Shown piece after piece: positions 34,931-42,250 of a stretch of 64,000 nt of DNA. The stretch is from Paenibacillus sp. Soil787 (GTDB taxonomy: Bacteria; Bacillota; Bacilli; Paenibacillales; NBRC-103111). The stretch covers positions 827,688-891,687 of the forward strand of contig NZ_LMSP01000001.1 of the NCBI RefSeq assembly GCF_001429545.1. The letters are read 5' to 3'. Made by a program: the position numbers and the translations under genes. The notes under the pieces were generated by a model. The model was given only the letters and a program-made list of their open reading frames with translations. It had not been told where the DNA came from and did not search any database. How positions within the stretch are numbered: the stretch's first letter is position 1; each line of letters opens with the position of its first letter.

Positions 34931-35590
34931 ATGAGCGACCAGGATAACTCCGTTAATACGAACACTCGAGTGCTGAAAACCTACCAAGAGGCTCGCTTAC
35001 AAAATATTGAAAATCTCCGCAAACTTGTTGTTGATGCAGCGGCAACGCTCTTGCAAGAAGAGGGTCCAGAAGCCGTTACGGTGCGTAAAGTAGCGCAGAA
35101 AATGGATTGCTCGACTAAAATCATTTATAGCTTATTTGTCAATAAAGAGGGCTTGGCTCAGCAGTTGTATCTGGAAGGTTGCAAGCTGCTCGCTAACGAA
35201 TTCGAGGGGACGCCGCAAGCAGCCGATCCGGCACAGCATTTGCTGAATCTAGGCGAAGCCTTTTGGCAATTCGGGCAGCGTTACTCCAGCTATTATAAGC
35301 TGATGTTCGGAGGAGCCTTCGCAGACTTCAAACCGGACGAGGAAAGCATGCATGGCACCGTAACAGCCATGCGGCAATTATTGACCGTGGTCAGCAATGC
35401 ACAAGAGCAAGGACTGATCCCAGGCCAGTATGACACGGAATCCGTTGTACGTATCGTCTGGTCCTCGCTCCATGGCGTGATTCATCTTTACATGGGTGGG
35501 CACTTAGGAGATGTACTATCAGCCCATGCGGTATACAAGCAAACGTTGTCTTTAATTGCGGGATCATTGTTGCCAAATCATAGCGCCTAA
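34931..35590 (+). CDS. TetR/AcrR-family transcriptional regulator
   Basis: 219-aa DNA-binding repressor. The N-terminal helix-turn-helix reads LVVDAAATLLQEEGPEAVTV followed by RKVAQKMDCSTKIIYSLFVN. The C-terminal ligand domain is of the WHG type (ending in VRIVWSSLHGVIHLYMGG). The start is ATG at 34931 with GAAGGA 8-9 nt before it; the ATG at 34925 is too close. It is divergent from the SDR gene and lies between operator-like palindromes. Confidence 0.88.
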   Translation: MSDQDNSVNTNTRVLKTYQEARLQNIENLRKLVVDAAATLLQEEGPEAVTVRKVAQKMDCSTKIIYSLFVNKEGLAQQLYLEGCKLLANEFEGTPQAADPAQHLLNLGEAFWQFGQRYSSYYKLMFGGAFADFKPDEESMHGTVTAMRQLLTVVSNAQEQGLIPGQYDTESVVRIVWSSLHGVIHLYMGGHLGDVLSAHAVYKQTLSLIAGSLLPNHSA

Positions 35591-35611
35591 TGCGGAATCC
35601 TGATCCGGTAG

Positions 35612-35648
35612 AAAATAGCTCCTAACTTGATAGATGGGGGCTATTTGT
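35612..35648 (+). terminator. Terminator of the tetR gene
   Basis: AAATAGCTCC pairs with GGGGGCTATTT across a loop, followed by GT. It is 20 bp after the stop codon. Confidence 0.6.
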
Positions 35649-35718
35649 CGTATTCCCCTTCGTAAACATCTTGCCTAAACGGGGGGTTATTCTTTACAAT
35701 GATCTGATAAGGCACAAA

Positions 35719-36858
35719 ATGTTTTTCCAATTATCGCCAAACCGAAAGGAAAGTGGCCTCCACTACATGGAACAACTTCCGGCTAATGATCATAGATGGA
35801 ATCGAAAACTTATACATATTTTATGGTGGATCCTATTATTCTATGAAGTAGTTGCTATTCTTGGATTCTTCTATCATTGTTATGATCAGCCGCCGCAATG
35901 GTTTAACCGGTACATGCAGGTTCAAATCATTACGGCTTGCCTACAGCTCATCTTAATGGGAGCCGGTTATTTGGCTATTCACTTTCTGAAACGATACAGC
36001 GATTTTATCATGATTACATGGACCATGACCATGGTTAGCATCTTTATTATCTGTATTCCCGAGCTGATGAGCAGCTACGAATTAATTAGTATCCCTATTA
36101 TTTTAGCCTCAATCTATTTCCAAAAGAAAACTATTATTTTCGCTTATATTTTAGGCATTGTATATTTCATTTCATTACTAGTTTGTCAGGTATTTCAAGG
36201 GTATGCCCTAACAACTTCTGATGTGATCGTGTCCTTTACAGTCCTCACCTCAACCGCACTTGTGTGCTTTGTCATCATGAATAAAGGGCTATTTCTCATT
36301 ACAGAGTTAAAAGATTCGGTCGTTCGCGAACAGGATCTCCTTATTCGAAATGTGATGATTGATCGACTTTCCAAAGTGGATGCGCTCACCGAGCTGTTTA
36401 ATCATCGTTCTTTTCAAGAACATACCGATCATCTGATTTCACATATGCCCCATGATACGCCGCTTGAGCTTGCTCTTATCGATATTGATAATTTCAAAAG
36501 GATTAACGATACCTACGGGCATTGGGTCGGTGACATGGTTCTCAAAACGATCGGCTCCATTCTGAAAGACGCGCTCGGCCCTGACGATATGTCTTTTCGC
36601 TATGGCGGTGAGGAATTCGCCGTTCTGTTTGTAGGCAAATCACACGCGGAAGTTTTACATATTTGCGAAAAATTAATGGAAATCATCCGGAATACCGAAA
36701 TTCCTGAGATGCCGGGTCAACCGTTAACGATGAGTATCGGACTTGCTAGCTATAATCGCAATACGATGAAAAAAGCCTGGTTCCAGCTTGTTGATGAATG
36801 CTTGTATACCGCCAAGAGAAATGGGAAAAACCGCATTCATTCACATATTTCTGAATAG
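35719..36858 (+). CDS. Membrane-bound diguanylate cyclase (GGDEF)
   Basis: Makes c-di-GMP from two GTP. The 379-aa protein has about six membrane helices in the first ~200 residues and a cytoplasmic GGDEF domain. The active-site parts are intact: DALTELFNHRSF, the metal motif LIDIDNFKRINDTYGHWVGD, the signature RYGGEEFAVLF, and the end MSIGLASYN. No clear RxxD inhibitory site is seen before GGEEF. No EAL domain is present. The start is ATG at 35719 because TAAGG lies 6 nt before it; the frame is open from 35671. It is the only intact cyclase in the window and could supply the cluster at 8.5-17 kb. Confidence 0.9.
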   Translation: MFFQLSPNRKESGLHYMEQLPANDHRWNRKLIHILWWILLFYEVVAILGFFYHCYDQPPQWFNRYMQVQIITACLQLILMGAGYLAIHFLKRYSDFIMITWTMTMVSIFIICIPELMSSYELISIPIILASIYFQKKTIIFAYILGIVYFISLLVCQVFQGYALTTSDVIVSFTVLTSTALVCFVIMNKGLFLITELKDSVVREQDLLIRNVMIDRLSKVDALTELFNHRSFQEHTDHLISHMPHDTPLELALIDIDNFKRINDTYGHWVGDMVLKTIGSILKDALGPDDMSFRYGGEEFAVLFVGKSHAEVLHICEKLMEIIRNTEIPEMPGQPLTMSIGLASYNRNTMKKAWFQLVDECLYTAKRNGKNRIHSHISE

Positions 36859-36869
36859 ATTGTTCATCA

Positions 36870-36899
36870 GCTAGGAGCCTAGGGCTTCTAGCTTTTTTT
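36870..36899 (+). terminator. Terminator of the diguanylate cyclase gene
   Basis: GCTAGGAGCC pairs with GGCTTCTAGC around TAG, followed by seven T. Confidence 0.9.
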
Positions 36900-37045
36900 G
36901 GATTTCGTTTCTAAGCCATTCCAGGAACATAATATGAAGGAAATGATGCTGAAGCTGCTGGTTGTGTAAATAAAATGATAGGCCTCATACATGTATTTGG
37001 TTAATTAGGCAAATAATAGCCAAAACCAAATGAGGTGGTAAAACG

Positions 37046-37693
37046 ATGTGTCAATCCATATCTATTCTTGCTGATGTCAACGAGCTTGTTAAACAATTCC
37101 GTATTGATCGGCTGCTATCGTATAGCTCTAATCGTTATGAGGTGCGGCCGACAGAGTCGGTTTCCGCTGTGATGATGAACAAAAAGGGAGAACGTATCCT
37201 TGATGAATTCCGTTGGGGTCTGATGCCGTTCTGGGCAAAAGATGCCGTATGCGGGGACCGCGATTCGATCTTCACTAATGTCGTCTTCGAGCGTATCGTC
37301 AGAAAGCAGCGCTGTATCATTCCTTGCAGTGGATTTTATATTAGCGTGACGGAGGGAAAAGCGACAGAGTGGATTAAGTTCAAAATGCGCAGCGGCACTT
37401 TCGGCATCGCGGGACTGTATGATGTCTGGCGGGCTCCATCTGGTGAAGAGGAGCTTCGTACGTGTATGATGCTGATGACAGAAGCGAACTCACTTGTCTC
37501 TCCTTATCAACGCAGAATGCCTGCGATACTCGACCAAGATCAGGCCGAGATGTGGCTGCAGCCAGAGATGAGAGACAGCAGACTCCTCAGATCCATCCTT
37601 CGACCTGTAGATGATTTGCTTATGGTTGCAAATGTTTTGTCATCTCCTGAAGAGAAGCTAGAAAGCGGTTCGGATGTCAGTGTTTTTGTATGA
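37046..37693 (+). CDS. SRAP/YedK (HMCES)-family protein with variant active site
   Basis: HMCES/YedK proteins shield abasic sites in single-stranded DNA by a covalent bond through Cys2. This 215-aa protein keeps Cys2 (MCQSIS) and the Asn (FTNVVFERI). The usual Glu of the PxxGFYEW motif is replaced (PCSGFYISVTEG), and the usual HDRMP reads YQRRMPAIL, so the catalytic His is also absent. It may bind DNA without the normal chemistry or use other residues. GAGGTGG precedes the ATG. It stands alone, ending in a shared terminator with the DUF1284 gene. Confidence 0.85.
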   Translation: MCQSISILADVNELVKQFRIDRLLSYSSNRYEVRPTESVSAVMMNKKGERILDEFRWGLMPFWAKDAVCGDRDSIFTNVVFERIVRKQRCIIPCSGFYISVTEGKATEWIKFKMRSGTFGIAGLYDVWRAPSGEEELRTCMMLMTEANSLVSPYQRRMPAILDQDQAEMWLQPEMRDSRLLRSILRPVDDLLMVANVLSSPEEKLESGSDVSVFV

Positions 37694-37733
37694 AAAAAGA
37701 GGGCTGCGTTCTACACGCATGCCCTCTTATTTG
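37694..37733. terminator. Bidirectional terminator between SRAP and DUF1284 genes
   Basis: AAGAGGGCtGCGT pairs with ACGCatGCCCTCTT, with A-rich and T-rich flanks for the two converging genes. Confidence 0.8.
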
Positions 37734-38158
37734 GTAGTGACGGGCGGCAAGTCGCCACCCTCCCCGATCAAACGTACCCCTTCCGCACAAACACCGTATG
37801 GCTCCCAACGGCATGTGGCACATAGGTGGCCAATGTCGTCAGGTTTCACACGATCGGCCACTTGCCTACAAATCTCCGACCAGCTCAGCTCCATCTCCAC
37901 TTGCAAGCCAAGCTTGGTGACGATTTCTGCATCGTGCTGATAGACGGTCCTATTTTCACAATGCGCTTCTTGATCCTTCGGGAAAGCTGCGCAAAGATCA
38001 TCGGGTCCAAGAACAATGCGGATCATCGTTTCGGGCTTTTGACGCAATTCCTCGTAGACAGTCGTCATGTTTTCGCAAAACTCTTTCGAATAACCCATTC
38101 CTCTGTATCCTATCAGACAAAGTAAGTGATGTCCTCTCAATTGGATCGCCTTCGTCAT
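37727..38158 (-). CDS. DUF1284 protein
   Basis: 143-aa protein of the DUF1284 family, function unknown. The family opening is LRGHHLLCLIGYRGMGYS with conserved His and Cys. Further Cys occur in DDLCAAF, AHCENRT, SEICRQV, GHLCATC and YGVC, enough to bind a metal or iron-sulfur cluster. Its start overlaps the Nudix stop codon as ATGA, so translation is coupled to that gene. Confidence 0.8.
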   Translation of the reverse strand: MTKAIQLRGHHLLCLIGYRGMGYSKEFCENMTTVYEELRQKPETMIRIVLGPDDLCAAFPKDQEAHCENRTVYQHDAEIVTKLGLQVEMELSWSEICRQVADRVKPDDIGHLCATCRWEPYGVCAEGVRLIGEGGDLPPVTTK

Positions 38159-38721
38159 ATTTTAGGGACACGGTACAATCCGTACCCTTTCATTTTGATG
38201 ATTGGATCTTTATCTTCGACTAGCCCGGTTGTTTTGGAATGTAGGGCAACATCAATGAGCCAGCGTGTAAAATCCGCCACATTCATCGCTTCCATCTCAG
38301 CCAAGCTGTAAAATCCCGCTGCGTCGACCTCCACGCCGTCTGGCTGAGGCTCACCGCTGATGTAATCCATTTCAAAAGCAATGTATACATTATGTATACT
38401 TCTAGGCAAATCCCTTACGGCTACTAGGCGATTGACAACCGCTTTGACTCCGCACTCCTCCAACACTTCGCGCTCAATCGTATCTTGAATCAGCTCATGC
38501 TGCTCAATATAGCCGCCCGGGTTGGTCCATCGGCCTTTTCCTGGCTCCTGAGCCCTGCGTACAAGCAGCATCTTCTCATCCTTCATCACGAGTGCGCCAA
38601 CACCGATGCTATAGTTACCCCAATGAACAAAGCTGCACACCGTACAAGCTCTTCTTATCGTGCCATCCACATCGCGCGACTCCATAGCGGCTCCGCAGGC
38701 CATACAAAACTTGGCTTCCAT
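38155..38721 (-). CDS. Nudix hydrolase with N-terminal zinc ribbon
   Basis: 188-aa pyrophosphohydrolase acting on a nucleoside diphosphate-linked compound. The Nudix box is complete (GGYIEQHELIQDTIEREVLEECGV, given here as GGYIE, then REVLEECGV, about residues 68-91). Residues 6-33 form a zinc ribbon with two Cys pairs (FCMACG and ACTVC), as in NudC-like proteins, though the NudC SQPWPFPxS motif is absent. GGAG precedes the ATG. It forms a two-gene operon with the DUF1284 gene. Substrate not evident. Confidence 0.87.
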   Translation of the reverse strand: MEAKFCMACGAAMESRDVDGTIRRACTVCSFVHWGNYSIGVGALVMKDEKMLLVRRAQEPGKGRWTNPGGYIEQHELIQDTIEREVLEECGVKAVVNRLVAVRDLPRSIHNVYIAFEMDYISGEPQPDGVEVDAAGFYSLAEMEAMNVADFTRWLIDVALHSKTTGLVEDKDPIIKMKGYGLYRVPKI

Positions 38722-39157
38722 CTATCTCATCTCCAACTTCCTATAGTCTTGAGTTCCAACTTCCATTCGAGTTCACTGTATGTAAGCTTACTGCTTAAAG
38801 TGGACAATAGGCAACTCCGATCCCGTACGTTTTCCGTTCATTGAATGGGAAATTGGAGATACTTCCTGCTCTTGTCTTGCGATATCGCTGAATTAGGAAA
38901 CGAAGTTGATTCTGTGCAAACAAAAGGTCCCAAAGGCTCTTATTCCACTCCATTACCCACTTTCTGCGCAAATAGAAGCTCCCAAAGACTCTTATTTCGC
39001 GGATTTGACTACCGTAAGAAAAACCCGTCACACCTATGATGGAGCCCACAGGGTGGCGGGGTGACGGGGCCGTGTGTAGGCGGGGCCGTGTGATGGATGA
39101 CTGGTGCAAGGTGGCAGATTTCACTGGTTACAACTAGTTAGACGATGCTGTCTCTAG
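38722..39157. other. Intergenic region with a diverged direct repeat and GC-rich tract
   Basis: Open frames here have no ribosome sites or family resemblance. The region holds the 35-bp direct repeat at 38912-38998 and a G-rich stretch at 39050-39095 with repeated ggggccgtgtg. I see no gene. Confidence 0.5.
38912..38998. repeat. 35-bp direct repeat with 52-bp period
   Basis: Units at 38912-38946 and 38964-38998 share the cores TCCCAAAG and CTCTTATT with about six differences. The step of 52 bp equals one of the steps in repeat family A. Confidence 0.65.
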
Positions 39158-40570
39158 TTACACCAAAAACATCGCCACGACCGTCGTCACCGCGAGGCCG
39201 ATGAGCACAGGCAGCAGATTCCGTCGCGCCAGCTCGAACGGACTCACGCCGCAGATGGCCGCTGCTGGGATCAGCGCCCACGGGATCAACGTGCCGCCGC
39301 CGACCCAGATGGCGGCCACTTGCCCGAGCGCGGTGAGCACAGCCGCGCCGGAGCCGATGGCGGTTGCGAATAGCTGTGCAATCGAGCCCGCGAGGGAGAT
39401 GCCGGAGAAGCCGGAGCCGTCAAGGCCCGTTATGGCGCCGACGACGGTGAGCGTTACGGCACCGACCGCGCCATTCAGCGGCACTTGCCCCGCAAGCGCT
39501 ACACCCAGATCGTTCACGATCCCGTGCGAGCCTTGCGGAAGTACTTTGCCGAACAGCTCCGTGAAGGCGGAATCGCCTAGATAGAAGAAAGCGGCGATCG
39601 GGATCACGGGGCCGAATACTTTGAAACCGAATACAAAACCTTCGATGAGGTAAGAAGTCGTTTGTTCCAGTCCTTGATTCCGATGCGCGAGCAGCGTTAC
39701 CGCAATCAGAATGAATACGGCGGTGCCCCCGACGAGCGCCGTCGCATCTCCCCCTTGAAGATGGAGCACGAACATCGCAATAACGTCTAAGGCGAAGAGC
39801 AGAGGAATCATAATCGCTAACATTTTCTTTAAACGCGGCGCTAAATTAATCTTGGCTTGCCCAGTTGCTGAAATAAGTGAGCCGCTATCCCCTGGACCAC
39901 TCGCCACGAGTCCATTCCGCCACGTTCCGTTCTTCATATCCCGCCGCATCATCCAAAAAGCGGTTATCGTCGTGACAAGCCCCATCACGATAACCAGCGG
40001 AATACTAGCCTCCATGACGGCAGTCACCGGCAATCCAGCTGCATCCGCTGTTAATTTAGGAGCTCCCTGTATAATGTAATCCCCCGAAAGCGCAATCCCA
40101 TGTCCGAATAAGTTCATCGCCATAGCTGCACCTAGCGCTGGCAGACCAACACGGACGGCCACAGGCAATAGAACAGCCCCAATGAGCGCAACACCGGGAG
40201 ACGGCCAGAAAAACCATGACGTCACCATCATAATGATACCGATACCCCAGAAAGCCAAAGCAGGCGTTCGCATAAAACGGGTTAGCGGAGCGACCATGGT
40301 TTCATTAATGCCAGTTCGAATGAGCACGCGGCTCATCGCTACAATAATGGAGATGATCATGATGGTTCCCATCAGCTCCTTGGTCGCATAAATGAAGCTG
40401 TTGAAAATACCAGAAACAGAGCCGCTGAGCGTTTCCGTTGCCAGCAAGCCAAGCGCGAAAATACCAACCACACAAATCATCGTTGTGTCTCTGCGCTTGA
40501 TTAAAAGAGTAAGAATAAAACCGATAAATACGAAATAAACCCAATGAATCGGCAATAATTGAATGACCAC
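39158..40570 (-). CDS. Multi-pass membrane transporter of uncertain specificity
   Basis: 470-aa integral membrane protein with about twelve hydrophobic segments. The layout (two halves, Gly/Pro-rich re-entrant segments such as SWFFWPSPGVALIGAVLLP and GSGAAVLTALGQVAAIWVGGG) resembles the ion transporter superfamily of citrate, gluconate or dicarboxylate carriers. I cannot name the family with certainty. The start is a GTG without a strong ribosome site, so the N-terminus could differ by a few residues. No metabolic gene lies next to it that would point to a substrate. Confidence 0.65.
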   Translation of the reverse strand: MVIQLLPIHWVYFVFIGFILTLLIKRRDTTMICVVGIFALGLLATETLSGSVSGIFNSFIYATKELMGTIMIISIIVAMSRVLIRTGINETMVAPLTRFMRTPALAFWGIGIIMMVTSWFFWPSPGVALIGAVLLPVAVRVGLPALGAAMAMNLFGHGIALSGDYIIQGAPKLTADAAGLPVTAVMEASIPLVIVMGLVTTITAFWMMRRDMKNGTWRNGLVASGPGDSGSLISATGQAKINLAPRLKKMLAIMIPLLFALDVIAMFVLHLQGGDATALVGGTAVFILIAVTLLAHRNQGLEQTTSYLIEGFVFGFKVFGPVIPIAAFFYLGDSAFTELFGKVLPQGSHGIVNDLGVALAGQVPLNGAVGAVTLTVVGAITGLDGSGFSGISLAGSIAQLFATAIGSGAAVLTALGQVAAIWVGGGTLIPWALIPAAAICGVSPFELARRNLLPVLIGLAVTTVVAMFLV

Positions 40571-40718
40571 CCTAGATCACGCATCCTCTCTGCCCATACA
40601 GCATTTGGTGCTACATTGTATGCTAGGCTGGGCGGAGGAGTTCGTGTGAATTCGGGTTGAGCGACACCTTGTGGTACAATAGAAGAACTATTTTAACCAA
40701 GTAAGGGGAATGCCGAGG

Positions 40719-40934
40719 ATGGCTAGAAATCAACGCTTAGTAACGGATTCAGATTTTCAAGATGCTGTTGAAAGACAGGCTGTCGTCCGTGTTTTCAAAG
40801 ATGATCATATCGTGGATTCCAATGCGGTTGTATTGCGTTTCAGTGAAAAAATGGTCGTCGTACAAACTCGTGTTAGTGATTTGACATATTATGATCGAGA
40901 GGCTTGTGAATTTTTTGAAATGAAAAAACGATAG
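40719..40934 (+). CDS. Small conserved-looking hypothetical protein
   Basis: 71-aa protein, no family recognised. It is charged and has a likely small beta-barrel-like pattern (QAVVRVFKDDHIVDSNAVVL, then FSEKMVVVQTRVSDLTYYDR). The start at 40719 is preferred because AAGGGG lies 10 nt before it; an ATG at 40710 is too close. It is cytoplasmic with no Cys pair or membrane helix. A hairpin terminator at its end supports a real gene. Confidence 0.6.
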   Translation: MARNQRLVTDSDFQDAVERQAVVRVFKDDHIVDSNAVVLRFSEKMVVVQTRVSDLTYYDREACEFFEMKKR

Positions 40935-40949
40935 CTGCTGAAGCTATCG
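40929..40949. terminator. Terminator hairpin between converging genes
   Basis: CGATAGCT-gctga-AGCTATCG, preceded by six A and followed by a T-containing stretch; usable in both directions. Confidence 0.7.
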
Positions 40950-40950
40950 C

Positions 40951-41949
40951 TTAGTTTAAGGTATAGGAAGCTAGGAGAACGAAGCGGTACCCTTCTTTTT
41001 TTAGCTCAGGAATTGCTTTCATGATACCTTCTGCCGTATCTTTCTCCGGGTGGTTCATATGCGCTAGTACGATAGAACCGCTTCGGGCTTTTAGCAGCGC
41101 TTTGTATACCTGCTCTGTGTTATAGGTCGCTCCAGCATCTCCGAGTACATTGTAACCAGCCAGCTGAAAGCCTAAATCATGAACAACTCCTGCTGCAATA
41201 TCATCATAATAGGCTGTGCCCGAGCGAAAAAACAAAGGACGCCGTCCAGTCAGCTTCTCGATCTGGTCAGCATTGTCTTTCACTTCGTGAATAACATCGT
41301 TCACGCTCTTAGTTCCAGCGATGCCATACGCCAACCTGCCATTTACGGACAAGGGCCGATGCTCGGTCCCATGATTTTCAATCTCAAACAGTGGGTTTGC
41401 GGCTAATTTGGCAAATATGTCCTTATTGGCCGTTATCCATCTCGCATTGATAAATAAGGTAGCCGGGATGTTCTCCTTAATCAAATAGTCGATCAGCTTC
41501 TCATCGTACCCACTGCCCTCCTTCCCTCCACATGCGTCAAAAGTCAGCGCAATCACTTGTTCCTTCGTCGTAAGATGAGTCTGAACGCCAGGGACATTTT
41601 CGCCCCATTTCGTTGGTTTAGCGTTTCCGTAACGCTCGATCAAGGTCTTTTCCAAAGACGGAAAATCCGGACTAGTCGATGAACTTGGGTCGCTTGGAGC
41701 CACCGATGGAATCGTCGGTGTGCCCTGAGCTTCTGGGATTGGCGTCGATGACGCTGATGTTGTCGGTCCCTCTTTATGTACGATTGGTGTCGTTGTTGGT
41801 ATTGGTACCGTTGTTGGTGTCGTTGTCACTGTCGGTGCACCACTTACTTCAGCAGTCCCTTGAGCTGCCTCTCTGTTACCCCTCTCACAGGATGACAACG
41901 CTAACATAACGAAAAGAAAGAAAAGGAGGCACACTGTGCGCTCCCTCAT
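40951..41949 (-). CDS. Polysaccharide deacetylase (NodB-type) lipoprotein
   Basis: 332-aa exported lipoprotein with a NodB domain. The lipobox is LSSC about 20 residues from the start, followed by a Thr/Ser/Pro linker of about 80 residues. The catalytic parts are ALTFDACGG (metal Asp in a variant TFDA motif), IENHGTEHRPLS (HxxxH type), FFRSGTAYY and the C-terminal IVLAHMNHPE. Such proteins modify peptidoglycan or surface sugars. The start is ATG at 41949, overlapping the yqkE stop as ATGA, so translation is coupled to it. Confidence 0.86.
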   Translation of the reverse strand: MRERTVCLLFFLFVMLALSSCERGNREAAQGTAEVSGAPTVTTTPTTVPIPTTTPIVHKEGPTTSASSTPIPEAQGTPTIPSVAPSDPSSSTSPDFPSLEKTLIERYGNAKPTKWGENVPGVQTHLTTKEQVIALTFDACGGKEGSGYDEKLIDYLIKENIPATLFINARWITANKDIFAKLAANPLFEIENHGTEHRPLSVNGRLAYGIAGTKSVNDVIHEVKDNADQIEKLTGRRPLFFRSGTAYYDDIAAGVVHDLGFQLAGYNVLGDAGATYNTEQVYKALLKARSGSIVLAHMNHPEKDTAEGIMKAIPELKKEGYRFVLLASYTLN

Positions 41950-42206
41950 TTGTGCTTTCGCCAATCTAGACTGCTTTTAGAAAGCAGATGTCCAAAATCA
42001 TTCTCAAGCCGTTTTTCTTCCGCTTTGCGAGCAGCATCCGCCTTCGCTCTCTCTGCATCTTTCTTCGCTTGTTCCTCTGCTTTCATGGCGTCAGCCTGCG
42101 CTTTGAGTCCCTCAAGTATTTCTGGGCGCAGCAAATCCTTAAGTGTTGCCGGTTTATCTTGCACGCTGGTAACAGCAGGAGTAGACGACCATTTTTTCTT
42201 TGCCAT
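41946..42206 (-). CDS. YqkE-family small protein (DUF3886)
   Basis: 86-aa soluble protein, function unknown. It has a basic start (AKKKWSSTPAV), a short conserved part (TLKDLLRPEILEGLKAQ) and a long Ala/Lys/Glu helix, probably a coiled coil (residues 35-70), before LENDFGHLLSKSSLDWRKHK, the family's usual C-terminus. Its stop codon overlaps the deacetylase start. The ribosome site is GAGGTG. Confidence 0.8.
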   Translation of the reverse strand: MAKKKWSSTPAVTSVQDKPATLKDLLRPEILEGLKAQADAMKAEEQAKKDAERAKADAARKAEEKRLENDFGHLLSKSSLDWRKHK

Positions 42207-42250
42207 AACGGGTTCACCTCAGTTCAGTTTCTCCCTATTATTGTACACTT

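Noticed and set aside
38795..39124. 109-aa minus-strand frame between the Nudix and transporter genes
   Set aside because: No ribosome site, no family resemblance, and it covers the direct repeat and a G-rich tract.
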